Part shown: one piece after another, positions 1 to 10,120 of the stretch
Layout of the letters: every line of letters starts with the position of its first letter
How positions within the stretch are numbered: the stretch's first letter is position 1
NCBI GenBank assembly: GCA_015680685.1
Contig: MNCI01009517.1
Location: forward strand, 31,251 to 95,250
DNA length: 64,000 nt
Direction: 5' to 3'
Source: Gnetum montanum
Taxonomy: Eukaryota > Streptophyta > Gnetopsida > Gnetales > Gnetaceae
Position numbers and translations under genes: made by a program
Notes under the pieces: generated by a model
Database searches by the model: none
What the model saw: the letters and a program-made list of their open reading frames with translations, nothing else
Told to the model about the DNA's origin: nothing

Positions 1-118
1 TATGTTACCCTTTACACATACTTCTCCACCACCTACACTATTTACTTTACATTCATAGGTGGCTTTAACGTCCTCTTTATTTACACTGTTTACGTCATGT
101 ACTTTGTTCATGTATTTC

Positions 119-328
119 ATGGCCCGCTAAGGCCTAAAACTGAAAAAATTCTTTACCCCGCGTCTCCGTGATGACCTGAAATGACCTAAAACTAGCGATG
201 GCCTAGAATGGCCTTAAACTACCATTGCAGCCTGCCAAGGCCTAAAAATGCCTATTCAAAAAACATATAAAAAAATTCTTTTTCTTATCACCTAATAATG
301 GCCTGAAATGGCCTAAAACTAAGATGGA
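119..328 (+). repeat. Degenerate tandem array A, unit around GGCCTAAAACTAGC
   Basis: Five loosely conserved copies of a word of the form GGCCTRAAATGGCCTAAAACT follow one another. The same word, as GACCTTAAACTAGC, recurs at 7165-7397 and at the end of the array at 16286-16875, always in the same orientation. It lies just beyond the 3' end of the minus-strand gene at 476-7031. In E0 the matching array lies directly after integrase, so this one may mark the 3' side of another copy whose pol lies left of the window. Confidence 0.6.
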
Positions 329-475
329 ACAAAAAAGATAAAAATAGATAACATAGATAATACACAAGCCAAAATAAAGGGAATCTTGTCATAGTTCATC
401 TTCCATTTAAAGTATTAATCAAATAATATTTACAATATTCTCTCAAAAATTTAAATAAAATCCCTTGTTGTCATG

Positions 476-1160
476 CTACGAATCTTCCTTTGCACCATCG
501 TTCCCTCCCTCAGAAGGCCTTGTATCTTCATCCAGATTCTGTATCACAAAAATTAAAGTAGTTAACTAGAGTCACAATAAAAACTGGAATAAAATAAGTT
601 GTTGCATCACAAAATAATGACTGACCTGAGATGGCCCCACATCTGTCTCAAGGGGTATGTGATCCAGGCTAGCCCCGAGGTGCAATAAGACCTCCTCTTC
701 AATAATGTTTGCCTAGTGCCTATCTCCCACGTCAGCGTTTGCTGCAACTTTCTCCTTTTCAATAGCTGTCCATCTCGGTGGCCCTGGAGAAAAGGAGGTA
801 GTGGCGGTCCCACCCACAGGGAAACTCACTTCCCATTCAGGGGATTCACTAACCGTCACTTATTTCATGAACTTGTCGTAAGCCCCAGAAGCGCCAATGA
901 CATCGAGGAACACTTCATGTGTATACAACTTAACAGAAGCATCCTGGTATGTTTACGGTAGGTGGCATGTTCCAATTTATACATATGTTTATTGTTTTTC
1001 TGTGACTGCCCCCACTCATAAACTCTTGCACTATAGTCTTTCCAATCTTGGTTCTTCTGGGCCAACAAGTCCATTTGCATATGCTACTCTATTATTTCAC
1101 GTGTGGCCTCATTGTTACACCGCACGGCCATCCAATACCACGCATAATCAATGAAAGCCG
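476..1160 (-). pseudogene. 3' exons of the minus-strand gene
   Basis: This is the unique C-terminal end of the gene. Reading continues from the last coiled-coil block (1160) through segments with AFIDYAWYWMAVRCNNEA and DASVKLYTHEVFLDVIGA to LETDVGPSQ. A donor (CAG/GTCAGT, near 625) and an acceptor (GATACAG at 539) then lead to a terminal exon reading NLDEDTRPSEGGNDGAKEDS and a TAG stop. In-frame stops occur after REIIE, DKFMK and VGDRH, and a one-base shift lies near 940. The gene is therefore dead, but the reading frame is otherwise continuous over about 200 codons, far longer than chance. Confidence 0.55.
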
Positions 1161-3405
1161 TGCATCAACTACCATTGTTGGTATCTTGGACCAAAAGAAA
1201 CTCATTCTTGGAGTGGAGATCTCCCACCTCGGCAGTTAGATTTGCCTTCTCCTTCTCAAGCCTTTGGACCCAGTTCCATAGGTCTTCATTTACACACTTG
1301 CACTTCCACAAGGAGCATGCTGAGTACAATGCACATTTGCTAGCCTCGTCGTATATGTGACGAGGTACTTCAGTTACTTTTGGTGGGAATGCAAGCATGG
1401 CATTGACCTTAACTGCTTGCTTAGGGTCCCACTTGAGGCTGGAGGCTGTCAACTGCACACAAAAAGGCATTAGTCACAACGGCGTAGCAAATTTTAGCAA
1501 TTTAAAAGGCTAGCATAGCTACTTCACTCACCCACTTCCAGATCGATTTGATTTAGACAGTCGATCATGTCGTCGATCACCCCTTCCATGAAGGTAAACT
1601 TATCAGGGGTCTCGGCCCATGGTCGTAGGTGAATCAAAGAAGGGCCCGCAGTCTCAACAGAAGTGTCTGCTACATAACAAAATGTGTTAGTTATGACTGA
1701 GAGGACTACAATAAAGCTCCTACCCAGCAAATCCTTAGGGGTGATAATAGGGGGGTTACCCATCGACATACTGTCAAATATGGGATCAAACTCACCAGCA
1801 TCAAGTTGTAGCTTCCCTTCTTTTAGCCAACTCAACAACATAATCAATGATGGTTGTGCGCCAACTACCATCGTTGGTATTCTGGGCCAAAAGGAACTCA
1901 TTCCTGGAGCGGAGATCTCCCACCTCAGTAGTTAGATTTTCCTTCTCCTTCTCAAGCCTTTGGACTCGTTTCCACAAGTCTTCATTTACACACCTGCACT
2001 CCCACAAGGAGTGTGCCGAGTATAGCGCACATTTGCTAGCCTCGTCGTATATGCGATGAGGTACTTCGGTCACTTACGATGGGAATGCAGGCATGACATC
2101 GATCTTAACTTCTTGCTTAGGGTCCCACTTGAGGCAAGAGGCTGTCAACCGCACACAAAAAGGCATTAGTCACAACGGCATAGCAAATTTTAGCAATTTA
2201 AAAAGCCTAGCGTAGCTACTTCACTCACCCACTTCTGGATTGATCTAGTTTAGATGGTCGATCATGTCGTTGACCACCCCCTCCATGGAGGTAAACTTAT
2301 CAAGGGTCTTAGCCCATGGTCGTAGGTGAATCAAAGAAGGGCCTGCAGTGTCAATAGCGGTATCTACTACATAACAAAACATGTTAGTTATGACTGAGAG
2401 GACTACAATAAAGTTGATGAGTAATGAAAATGATAGTATAAATCTCCTACCCAGCAAATCCTCAGGGGCGATAGCTGGGGGATTACCCATCGACATACTA
2501 TCAAATATGTGATCAAAATCACCAGCATCAAGTTGTAGCTCCCCTCCTTTTAGCTAACTCAACAGCATAATCAATGATGGCCATGTGCCAACTACCATCG
2601 TTGGTATTTTGGGCCAAAAGGAACTCATTCTTGGAGCGGAGATCTCCCACCTTGGTAGTTACATTTTCCTTCTCCTTCTCAAGCCTTTGGACTCATTTTC
2701 ATAGGTCTTCGTTTACATACTTGCACTCCCACAAGGAGAGTGCCGAGTACAACACACATTCGCTAGCCTCGTCGTATATGTGACGAGGTACTTCAATCAC
2801 TTCCAGTGGGAATGTAGGCACAATGGTGACATTAATTGCTTGCTTAGGATCCCACTTGAGGTGAGAGGCTATCAACTGCACAGAAAAAGGCATTAGTCAA
2901 AACGGCATAGCAAAGTTTAGCAATTTAAAAAGCTTAGCGTAGCTACTTCACTCACCCACTTCTAGATCGGTCTGGTTTAGACAATTGATCATGTCTTCGA
3001 CCACCCCATCCATGAAGGTAAACTTATTAGGGGTCTCAGCCCATGGTTGCAGGCGGATCGAAGAAGGGCCTGCAGTGTCAACAATGGTGTCTACTACATA
3101 AGAAAATGTGTTAGTTATGACCGAAAGGACTACAATAAAGATGATGAGCAATGCAAATGACAGTGTAAAGCTCCTACCTAGCAAATCCTCAGGGGTGATA
3201 GCANNNNNNNNNNNNNNNNNNNNNNNNNNNNNNNNNNNNNNNNNNNNNNNNNNNNNNNNNNNNNNNNNNNAGCGAACCGGGGGGGGGGGAGAAGGGGGGG
3301 GGGGGGGGGAGAGGGTCGCCCTTCAACATACTATCAAATATGCGATCAAACTCACCAGCATCAAGTTGTAGCTCCCCTCCTTCTAGCTGACTCAACAACA
3401 TGACA
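1145..3405 (-). repeat. Threefold tandem duplication of an exon-intron block (period about 0.7 kb)
   Basis: Three copies, about 1145-1842, 1843-2570 and 2571-3405, each hold (on the minus strand) the end of an exon ending near DLLG, a short intron, an exon of the type VDTAGPSxIxLxPWAET, a second intron with a GTGAGT donor and a TGTGCAG-type acceptor, and a coiled-coil exon of the type LEKEKxNLTxEVGDL. The landmark AAAAAGGCATTAGTCA recurs near 1460, 2157 and 2884. In the first copy the first intron is shortened to about 54 bp (1670-1723), against about 84 bp in the third. Only the first copy leads into the unique 3' exons and only the third into the acidic exon. In the inner junctions IIDYV runs straight into the start of the next unit, as expected from unequal exchange. 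Confidence 0.8.
3204..3270. other. Assembly gap (67 N) followed by a G-rich stretch
   Basis: The run of N lies inside the third copy of the tandem block, where mis-assembly is likely. Immediately right of it, 3279-3310 is almost pure G, read as proline codons on the minus strand. The other two copies have no such stretch, so it is probably an artefact of sequencing or gap closing rather than real coding sequence. Confidence 0.9.
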
Positions 3406-3844
3406 ACGTCCTCTGCATTCATTTGCTCTTCCGGTGCTGAACTACATTCAGCAAAGCGATCATCGATAGAGGCCTCTTTCTGGTTGACAAGGGCCTTTTC
3501 TTTATTCATTGGGGCCCTTCTTTCTATGGCACTAACTTCTTCCTCATCGACAGGAGTGTCCTCCTCATCAGCAAGAGTGTCCTCCTCATCAACAGGAATG
3601 TCCTCCTCATTAGCAGGAGCATTCTCCTCATCGACAGGAGTGTCCTCCTCATCCACATGAGTGTCCTCCTTGTCAGCAGGAGCATTCTGCTCATCGACGG
3701 GAGCCCTTTCCTTGGCGGCAAGAGCTCCTTCTTCCTTTACCGGGGCCCTTTCCTTTGTGGCTGGGGCCCCCGCATCTTTATCAGTTGTCCCTATTTCGGG
3801 GGCCGTCACCTCTTCTTCACCTTCTTCTTCTTCTTCTCCCTTTG
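3314..3844 (-). pseudogene. Acidic-repeat exon of the minus-strand gene
   Basis: The acceptor TTTATTAG at 3845 opens an exon starting KGEEEEEGEEE. It then has about a dozen degenerate repeats of 8-11 residues of the form PVDEEDTPVDEENAPANEED, each starting Ala/Pro-x-Asp/Asn-Glu/Lys. It closes with EEQMNAEDVVMLLSQLEGG, the first part of the tandem block. This segment of about 175 codons has no stop. Acidic, Pro/Ala-spaced repeats of this kind are expected to be disordered. The repeats arise from a 30-33 bp tandem repeat in the DNA (GTGTCCTCCTCATC on the plus strand, 3540-3670). Confidence 0.6.
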
Positions 3845-3984
3845 CTAATAAAGCGTGGTCACATTAGGTGATAGCATACTAACTTGACAAAAATGCTACG
3901 CTGTGCTACGTTACCTAGTGTAGCATAGCATAGCAAGAATTAACCAAACAAATAAGGTAACAAATAAAAAGAGGAAGCATTTAC

Positions 3985-5033
3985 CAATGGGAGGTTGCAT
4001 TCTACAAAGCTCCAACTACATTTTCTACCCTCCTTTTTCGTCTGGACGAGGAGGCTCCTCAGCCGGCTAAGACCTTTTACACTGCAACTTAGTTGCCACT
4101 GTCTCCACAATGAGGCGTTTCCCCTTTGACACGTTGCCTGTAGTAGCAAGGGGTGCCTCTCCTACGTTGTCTTGGCCATAGAAGTTACATGCCACTCGAT
4201 CCCTGTTCGTCATTGAAAATGATTCCCCAATAGCTTCTGGGGGATCCTAGGATTGGGTGGTACGGAAGACTTGGCAAATCCACGGTTTGAAAATCTGGTT
4301 ATGATTTTGTAGCACCCAGACTCCATTCTCACGGACTATCAAGAATTTTGCAAAGCTCCACAAGCAGGCTACAAAGAAGGCATGATACATGTTGAAATAG
4401 ATTTAGGCTTCTTATGAAGCTTGACCATTTCAGCCTGTAGACCTTTGCAAAGATGCTTGGCCCAATTGTAACAGGCCCTCTCTTCCATGACTTTTCTCAT
4501 TATCCAAGCTTGATCGATTCCAATGATTTTTTCTTGGGAGAGTAGCTTGGGGAAAGCACGGGCACAAAAGACGGGGTAAATCATTTTGGCCACTTTAAGT
4601 TTGGCCTTTTCAATATGGATCCCCTTATGGTCCTTTACCACCCCTAGCCACTCCTCAATGTCCCCCTGATGGTTTGCCTCCTTTTTGGTCTTTTCTCCCA
4701 TGGGGACGCCATCAGAAGGAACATCGAAGAGATCCGTAAATAGTTGGTCATTAATCTCAAGTACCACTAGCACACCGTGGACATGTGTGTGGAAGTGGTC
4801 TGCTCTTTCGGAAAAGGAGTCGGCTAGGGCAAGCATTTCAGTAGTAGGGACGCTTGGGTTGATGGCCAAGAACAACTCCATGAGCCCAACATCCCAAATG
4901 TTGTTGACGAGTGAGTCAGGGGCCCCATTGTAGAGGTAGCGTTGGGTCTCTTCCACCTCCCCATAATTGAAATAGATGTTGGCCTCATTATGCCTAGAGG
5001 TGATCACGGTAACCTCCTAGGATTTCTTTGCCG
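3985..5033 (-). pseudogene. Central exon of the minus-strand gene
   Basis: The exon runs from an acceptor at 5034-5035 (polypyrimidine, CTACAG) to a GTAAATGC donor at 3984-3977. It has an open stretch of 212 codons (5007-4369) containing HTHVHGVLVVLEINDQLFTD and LKVAKMIYPVFCARAFPKLL, then a frameshift near 4390. After the shift it continues as IYFNMYHAFFVACLWSFAKF and later EAIGESFSMTNRDRVACNFY, with isolated stops. The pattern of a VxGV core, a short DVPSDG turn and a following helical region resembles the extra ORF of plant Ty3 elements. I rate that as resemblance only. Confidence 0.5.
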
Positions 5034-5147
5034 CTGTAGCAGTTTGCAAAAAAAAAAAAAGAAGTTAAACAAAATGAAACAAAAAAAAATAGAAGAAAAA
5101 TGAAACAACACTTGAACATGCAAACATGAATTCACGGTCTAGCATAC

Positions 5148-5905
5148 CAAGTTTAAATGGCGATAGAAATGGTGGGAGATCCACCAACATGTCTTCAACG
5201 GTGATCGGCCTAAGAGATGCCCAATCCCTATCCAACCAACCAGCCTCCTTACATTTTCCATAAAATTGAGAGTACCAGGTTGGATAGGTTTTATACTCAC
5301 CCCTGCATTGGCCTATCACACCGGTGCGCACATTGCTAGTGGAGGAAAACTCCCGCAGGGCCATCTATGCCAAAGCCAAGGCATCAATATCACCATGAAG
5401 CGCATTCTTGTTGATATAAAACCTGGTAACACACAGACAAAAAAATCACATACACTATTAACATTGTTGCCTAATATAGCATTCATTGCATAACATGATG
5501 GAATATGTTACAGAACTCACTCATCGGCAAAATAAACTATTCCTGGTGGGTTCTAAAAAACGTGTTGTATAGGTGATAGCATTCATATTTAGGCATTTCC
5601 CAAATCCAAATCAAATGCCTCAAGCTTTTTGGGCACTGCCTGGTCACCCCCAATTGCCCCATTAGTCAAAAATTTCAAAATGCCTCGGTTAGCCCCGGGC
5701 AATAGCATTTCTGTGATTGCAGTTACTGTCTCCGCTGACAAGTGTGACCAAATGATCACACTAAAATGCTAGAGGAGGAATTGTAGGAAGTCCCATGTGC
5801 CTTCCTGGAACTAGACCACCTATTGCCCCACACGTGCATGAGGTGGAGGAACATTGACCATCGGTTCACTTAGGCGGCACAAAACCCCTATAATTTCCAG
5901 GACAA
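5148..5905 (-). pseudogene. Upstream exons of the minus-strand gene
   Basis: Two exons are visible. The first (about 5905-5521) contains LSAETVTAITEMLLPGANRG and ends NPPGIVYFADE. The second (5422-5148) starts FYINKNALHGDIDALAL and contains GEYKTYPTWYSQFYGKCKEA and ITVEDMLVDLPPFLSPFKL. The donor GTGAGT (5520-5515) and acceptor ACCAG (5424) join in phase, giving a Glu-Phe junction. The first exon carries TAG or TAA at several places where Gln or Trp codons are likely. No family is recognised. Confidence 0.5.
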
Positions 5906-6766
5906 TCAAAATGGGTTTTAACATCACCCTGCACAATAGAATGGCAAACGTTAGCATTATGTTCGAGTGGAGTTTGCATGTAGCGTAGCATGATTATCCT
6001 TTTGCAAATAGCGTAGCGTAACCCTTTCTTTGCATGTAGCATAGCATAAGCCCCTGGCCGCAAAGTTTGTTTTTTAAATAATACAAAGTTAAATATTACA
6101 AGCAATGTAACAAAACAACACTTGCAGCATAGAATGGCCATCAGGCATCACACAGTGTAGCAATATTGGCTAGGCCTTATAGTAATTGTTGCACAATGCA
6201 CATAACAAACATACTAATGAAACATGCACAACAATATAACAGATTTATAACTAAGGTAGATTCACCAACAGAACCACAAGATCAATAGCATAGCAACACG
6301 ATATTACCAATGCATTGGTCTAAAGGTTTTACAACACACCGACCTAGTGTAAAAAAAAGAAATTAAATACGAATTTCAAATAAGAAAGAATTTAATATGC
6401 TACTACTGTTTTAACCAATCTTCTGCTTTACAAAATGATTTGTGCTATGCTAAGTTAAACACATGTTACATTGTCCAATCTCATGCATGGCCAACCCCTC
6501 CTGAGGGCCATACGCTACGCTATTCATGTGCTAGGTTGCCAGGATCACCTAAACCTCTATGGCGAGGCACTCACAATAATGGTGGTCTAGGCAATACTGC
6601 ATGCAACCTTAGCGTAGCATTCGTACACCCATCGTGGCCGAATTGGAAACAACGGTGGTGTAACGGTCAAAATGACAACTAAAATGGTGATAGGAGATGT
6701 AGATTTGATTACAAAAAAAAAGAGAGATAACAACAGCAACCTGGAAAACAAAGGTAGCATAGCGAC

Positions 6767-6892
6767 TTATTGGGCCGATGGAGTCTCCTCTTGTACTGCG
6801 ACGTGCGCCTGTGATAGACACGTTAGGATGTCTTTCACATCGTCCACTTTGGTGAGCACTTGGTATTTACATTCTCCTTTAGATGCCATCAT
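6767..6892 (-). CDS. Short first reading frame of the minus-strand gene (41 codons)
   Basis: It starts MMASKGECKYQVLTKVDDV and ends EETPSAQ before TAA. The start lies about 130 bp downstream of the TATA box at 7031-7021, the first ATG on the presumed transcript, and two ATGs are adjacent. It could be the first exon of the gene with a lost donor, or an upstream ORF. No similarity is recognised. Confidence that it was ever translated is low to moderate. Confidence 0.35.
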   Translation of the reverse strand: MMASKGECKYQVLTKVDDVKDILTCLSQAHVAVQEETPSAQ

Positions 6893-7020
6893 CTCGGTTG
6901 CAAATTATTTGTTAATTACTGCGCTAAATCGCCTTGCTCTTTATCAGTACAACCACTCTACGCTCTGGATGTGGGCTCTACGCTCTTATAATGAAAATGA
7001 TGAGTTTACTAGGGTAAACC

Positions 7021-7031
7021 CCTATTTATAG
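7021..7031 (-). promoter_or_regulatory. TATA box CTATAAATAGG on the minus strand
   Basis: A perfect plant TATA box lies upstream of the short reading frame at 6892 and all downstream exons. It has the same CTATAAATA core as the LTR promoters in this window, but no GATATCGC words next to it. Confidence 0.5.
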
Positions 7032-7164
7032 TCAACATAGTAAAAAGAACTTGCCATTTTTGCACCTCGATTAATGTGAGACACTTCATATAGTGTAACA
7101 CTCCTGCCATAGCATAGCATCACTATTTGCATCGTAACAGGTGGGCCCAACTGAAAATTTCATC

Positions 7165-7397
7165 CCACCTTAAACTAGCAACTTACCTTTGCAAGAATAA
7201 CCCATTAGCGGTCCGCAAAGACCTTAAACTAATAGTTTTGACTTACAAACCTAACCTATTAATGGTCCAAAAAGACCTTAAACTAACAGTTACAACTCAC
7301 AATTTGACCAAGTTAGCGGTCCACAAAGACCTTAAACTAGCAATTTTAAACTACAACCCTACATCTAGGTGGTCCACTACGACCTTAAACTAGTAGC
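7165..7397 (+). repeat. Tandem array B, unit around GGTCCRCAAAGACCTTAAACTAGC
   Basis: Four copies spaced about 60 bp contain GACCTTAAACTA preceded by GGTCC. The unit matches the last units of the array at 16780-16875. It lies between the minus-strand promoter and the start of the E0 reading frame. Confidence 0.7.
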
Positions 7398-7653
7398 TTG
7401 CAAACTTTGTATCACAGTTGACAATTATTTCAACCATTTTATATCGCATTGTTGCTTTGCAAATGTTTACTATGCGTTGTTGCTATAGATAGATATCACT
7501 CGACTTGGCTTTTATCTTATTGTGGCAGGTTGAGCAAGAATGGCCATGCATCGTGATCTATCTTCACTTCTAGCCTTGACAAGCCCACATGGCGAGCTTA
7601 CAAGGAAATTAAACCTAGAGTCAATAGACTAGGAATAATCCACCGATAGCACT

Positions 7654-9108
7654 ATGGCGTCCTTAGAAGCATCCCCAGATTGGCCCGAACATCTGGTCCA
7701 AGCCTTAGATTTAGAGGCCAGGGATGTAACTAAGGACCCTCTCATTGAAACGCCTGTGACTACATCCAGGGGGAAAATAAAGACGTTAAAACTTAGCTCC
7801 CTCCTAGATTCACAAATGCATAAACATGTATCCAAGATCCTTCAAGACAGCATCGATGTATTTGCTAGGTTCTATAATGACATGTCGGGCTTAGATTTGA
7901 GGCTTATACAACATAACATTATCTTAGAATCACATATGAAGGCAGTTAAACAAAACGCTCGCAAAACTAAACCAAAGATTGCACTGGCCATACACGATGA
8001 AATCACTAAGCTATATCAGGCTGGTTTCATCTGCGCAGTTGATTACTCAGAATGGGTGTTGAACATCATTATAGTTTCTAAGAAAATGGGAGGAATACGA
8101 ATCTATATAGACTTCCGAGATTTGAACAAAGCAACGATCAAAGATGAGTTCCCACTGCCGTGTATTGATCAAATTATCGATACTATGGCTAGTCACGCTC
8201 TACTATCCTTCATGGACGATTTCTCTGGCTACAATCAAATTTGTATCAACCTAGAGCATCAGTTAACAACCACTTTCATGACCCCATGGGGTACCTTCTG
8301 TTATACTATGATGTCATTTGGACTCAAAAACGCTGGAGCAACCTACCAAAGAGCCATGACATACATCTTTAGTGACTACCTCCTAGAAAAACTAAATGAC
8401 TATGTGGATGACATAGCGGTCAACTCTAAAGAGGTTGTTGACCATCCCGATGATCTCGATGTAGTCCTCAAACACTGCCATATGCATGAATTACACCTCA
8501 ATTCAAAGAAGTGTGTGTTCGAGGTAAAAAATGGATGCATGCTAGGGTTTGTAGTATTGGAGGCTGGAATACGAGTGGACCATGACAAAGTTAAGGTCAT
8601 CATTAATCTAGCACCCCCTACCAACCTTAAAGAATTACGTGGGTTGCAAGGTAGGGTACAATTCATTAGAAGGTTTATAGCAAAGTTGACTGACAAGTTA
8701 CAGCCCATGCAACACTTACTAAAAAAAGGGATTAACTTTGAATGGACAACACAATGCCAACAAGCCTTCGATGACCTAAAGAAAGAGCTTTTACACCTCC
8801 CAACTGTGTACCCACCATACAGGGATAAACCTTTCTACATCTACCGTGCAACCTCGGACACATCTATTGTAGTGATGTTATGCCAAAAAAGAGAGGATGG
8901 CTTTGAGACCCCAGTCTATTACTTGAGCCACGCATTGATAGCATATGAAGCCAAATATAACGAAGTGGAAAGGAATTGCCTTGCTTTAGTATTCACACTA
9001 AAAAAGTGGAGACACTACCTATTCCATAGCCAAGTGAACATCATATGCAAAAGTAACATTCTTTGGGCTATCACGAACAACTTGTATGAAAGTAGCAGGA
9101 TAGCCTAA
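7654..9108 (+). CDS. E0 Ty3/gypsy pol: reverse transcriptase and RNase H (open, 484 codons)
   Basis: This open segment of a polyprotein copies element RNA into DNA. Visible RT motifs in order are GIRIYIDFRDLNKA (residues about 150), LLSFMDDFSGYNQI (about 188), the TTFMTPWGTFCYTMMSFGLK block, and the active-site box YVDDIAVNSK (about 250). RNase H follows with FYIYRATSDTS, PVYYLSHALIAYEAKYNEVE and LALVFTLKKWRHYL. It closes with a stop exactly where related proteins continue, IA then TAG, probably from Trp. The ATG at 7654 is only the first Met in the open stretch. Protease and gag are not seen upstream, so the element is 5' truncated or rearranged. No chromodomain follows integrase, which with the second RNase H points to the Tat lineage. 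Confidence 0.85.
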   Translation: MASLEASPDWPEHLVQALDLEARDVTKDPLIETPVTTSRGKIKTLKLSSLLDSQMHKHVSKILQDSIDVFARFYNDMSGLDLRLIQHNIILESHMKAVKQNARKTKPKIALAIHDEITKLYQAGFICAVDYSEWVLNIIIVSKKMGGIRIYIDFRDLNKATIKDEFPLPCIDQIIDTMASHALLSFMDDFSGYNQICINLEHQLTTTFMTPWGTFCYTMMSFGLKNAGATYQRAMTYIFSDYLLEKLNDYVDDIAVNSKEVVDHPDDLDVVLKHCHMHELHLNSKKCVFEVKNGCMLGFVVLEAGIRVDHDKVKVIINLAPPTNLKELRGLQGRVQFIRRFIAKLTDKLQPMQHLLKKGINFEWTTQCQQAFDDLKKELLHLPTVYPPYRDKPFYIYRATSDTSIVVMLCQKREDGFETPVYYLSHALIAYEAKYNEVERNCLALVFTLKKWRHYLFHSQVNIICKSNILWAITNNLYESSRIA

Positions 9109-10115
9109 TGGAAGGAAATAACAGTAGAATTTGATTTACATTACATAGCCCAATCATAAACAAAAGGCCAAGCAATAGCCACGCAGCTTGCAACCTCACC
9201 CGTTGATGATTGAGAAACCATAGAACCCAAATTCCTTGATGAACACGTTAGCAGTGTCAATCTTGTACCATAACATTTTGAGGAAAATTTATATTTCGAC
9301 AATGCCTCAACCACGTGAGGTGGCCGTGCTTCCACCATCATTACATTCCCCTCGAGAAACATGAAACCCTTTACTTACCGCTTCACGTTCCTTTGTACAA
9401 AAAATGTAGCTAAGTACGAAGAACTCCTCAGAGGCCTCTTAGTAAGCCCAAAATTTAAAAATTCAACAGTTGGAAATTCGAGGCAAATCCTAGCTTGTCA
9501 TCAATCAAATCACTGAGGTCTATGCCTATAAGGCTTCCAATTTATAGCCTTACCATGATTTGGCTAAAAACATGTTGTAGCAGTTCACCACAACAGACAT
9601 ACAGCATGTGCCACACAATGAGAACACAGTAGTCGATGCCTTAGCTACGCTAGCATTAAACGTGCCGTCACATTTGTTTGCGATGCTACCTGCTTCGCTA
9701 ATAGAGTGTATGGGCCCTATCACCCAAGAAGTGCACGTGGCCTCCATGAGCGATGCCAACACCCAAGAGTGGTATGGTAACGTGAAGGCCTACCTACAAC
9801 ATGGTGAATCCCCACAAGGTTTGAAATCTACCTAAAGGGATGCAATCCGGAAGCGAGCATGGTAGTATGTCCTGGTAGGATATAATACCTTGTGTAAATG
9901 CTCCTTTGATAGAATAATGTTAACTTACCTTGGTGGAGAGGAGGCACAGAAAATAGTTAGCAAAGTCTATGAAGGACTATGTGGAGGACACATAGCTCCT
10001 AGAGCCATGGTAGCTAAGATTAGACGCCTAGGGTATTACTAGCTGTGCATGGAACATGATTGTTTTGCTAAAGTCAAGATGTGTGACACGTGCCAATGTC
10101 ACGCAAACCTTATAC
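9109..10115 (+). pseudogene. E0 pol continued: second RNase H and integrase zinc-binding domain, broken
   Basis: The frame continues after the stop with WKEITVEFDLHYIAQS. A second RNase H of the plant (Tat-type) kind follows: ENLYFDNAST (first Asp), KYEELLRGLL (Glu), VGNSRQIL (the usual Asp is Asn here) and ENTVVDALATLA (last Asp). About 140 codons later the integrase HHCC finger appears as GLCGGHIAPRAMVAKIRRLG and CDTCQCHANLIH. Several TAG/TGA codons break it, for instance at GYY-stop where Trp is expected. Element E1 inserted directly behind the last finger residues. Confidence 0.75.
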
Positions 10116-10120
10116 ACATG
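10116..10120 (+). repeat. Target-site duplication ACATG of E1, left copy
   Basis: ACATG directly precedes the TGATGGG start of the left LTR. The identical ACATG at 15383-15387 directly follows the CATCA end of the right LTR. Five bases is the size expected for a Ty3/gypsy integrase. Confidence 0.92.

Larger units (their letters stand above)
476..7031 (-). pseudogene. Multi-exon pseudogene, unknown product, probably carried by a retroelement
   Basis: Read on the minus strand, a TATA box (7031-7021), a short first reading frame and a chain of exons can be followed to a TAG stop at 476-478. Junctions with GT-AG ends join in phase or near phase: intron 5423-5520 (donor GTGAGT), 5034-5147, 3845-3984 (GTAAATGC), 3094-3177, and a last intron whose acceptor is at 539-540. 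The predicted protein has a globular N-terminal half, an acidic repeat region and a C-terminal coiled-coil region. Several in-frame TAG or TAA codons and at least two frameshifts (near 4390 and near 940) break it. I do not recognise the family. The middle exon has the general look of the extra proteins carried by Athila- and Tat-like retrotransposons, but that is an impression. It was transcribed opposite to E0. Confidence 0.6.
5920..7110. repeat. Clusters of TAGCR/GYTAC pentanucleotides
   Basis: Short runs such as TAGCGTAGCATGATTATC, TAGCGTAGCG, TAGCATAGCATA, TACGCTACGCTA and CATAGCATAGCAT recur near 5985, 6015, 6045, 6515, 6610, 6755 and 7105. They sit mainly in what would be the first intron and promoter of the minus-strand gene. 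The same words occur in its intron at 3890-3935 and as hairpins at 18530-18890. They are not seen in the other elements of the window. Confidence 0.6.

Noticed and set aside
1684-2059. Plus-strand frames over the triplicated block
   Set aside because: They recur only because the block is duplicated and run through the minus-strand introns; coding signals are on the minus strand.
8400-8708. Minus-strand frame of 102 codons
   Set aside because: It lies opposite the E0 reverse transcriptase, which has clear motifs; a shadow frame.
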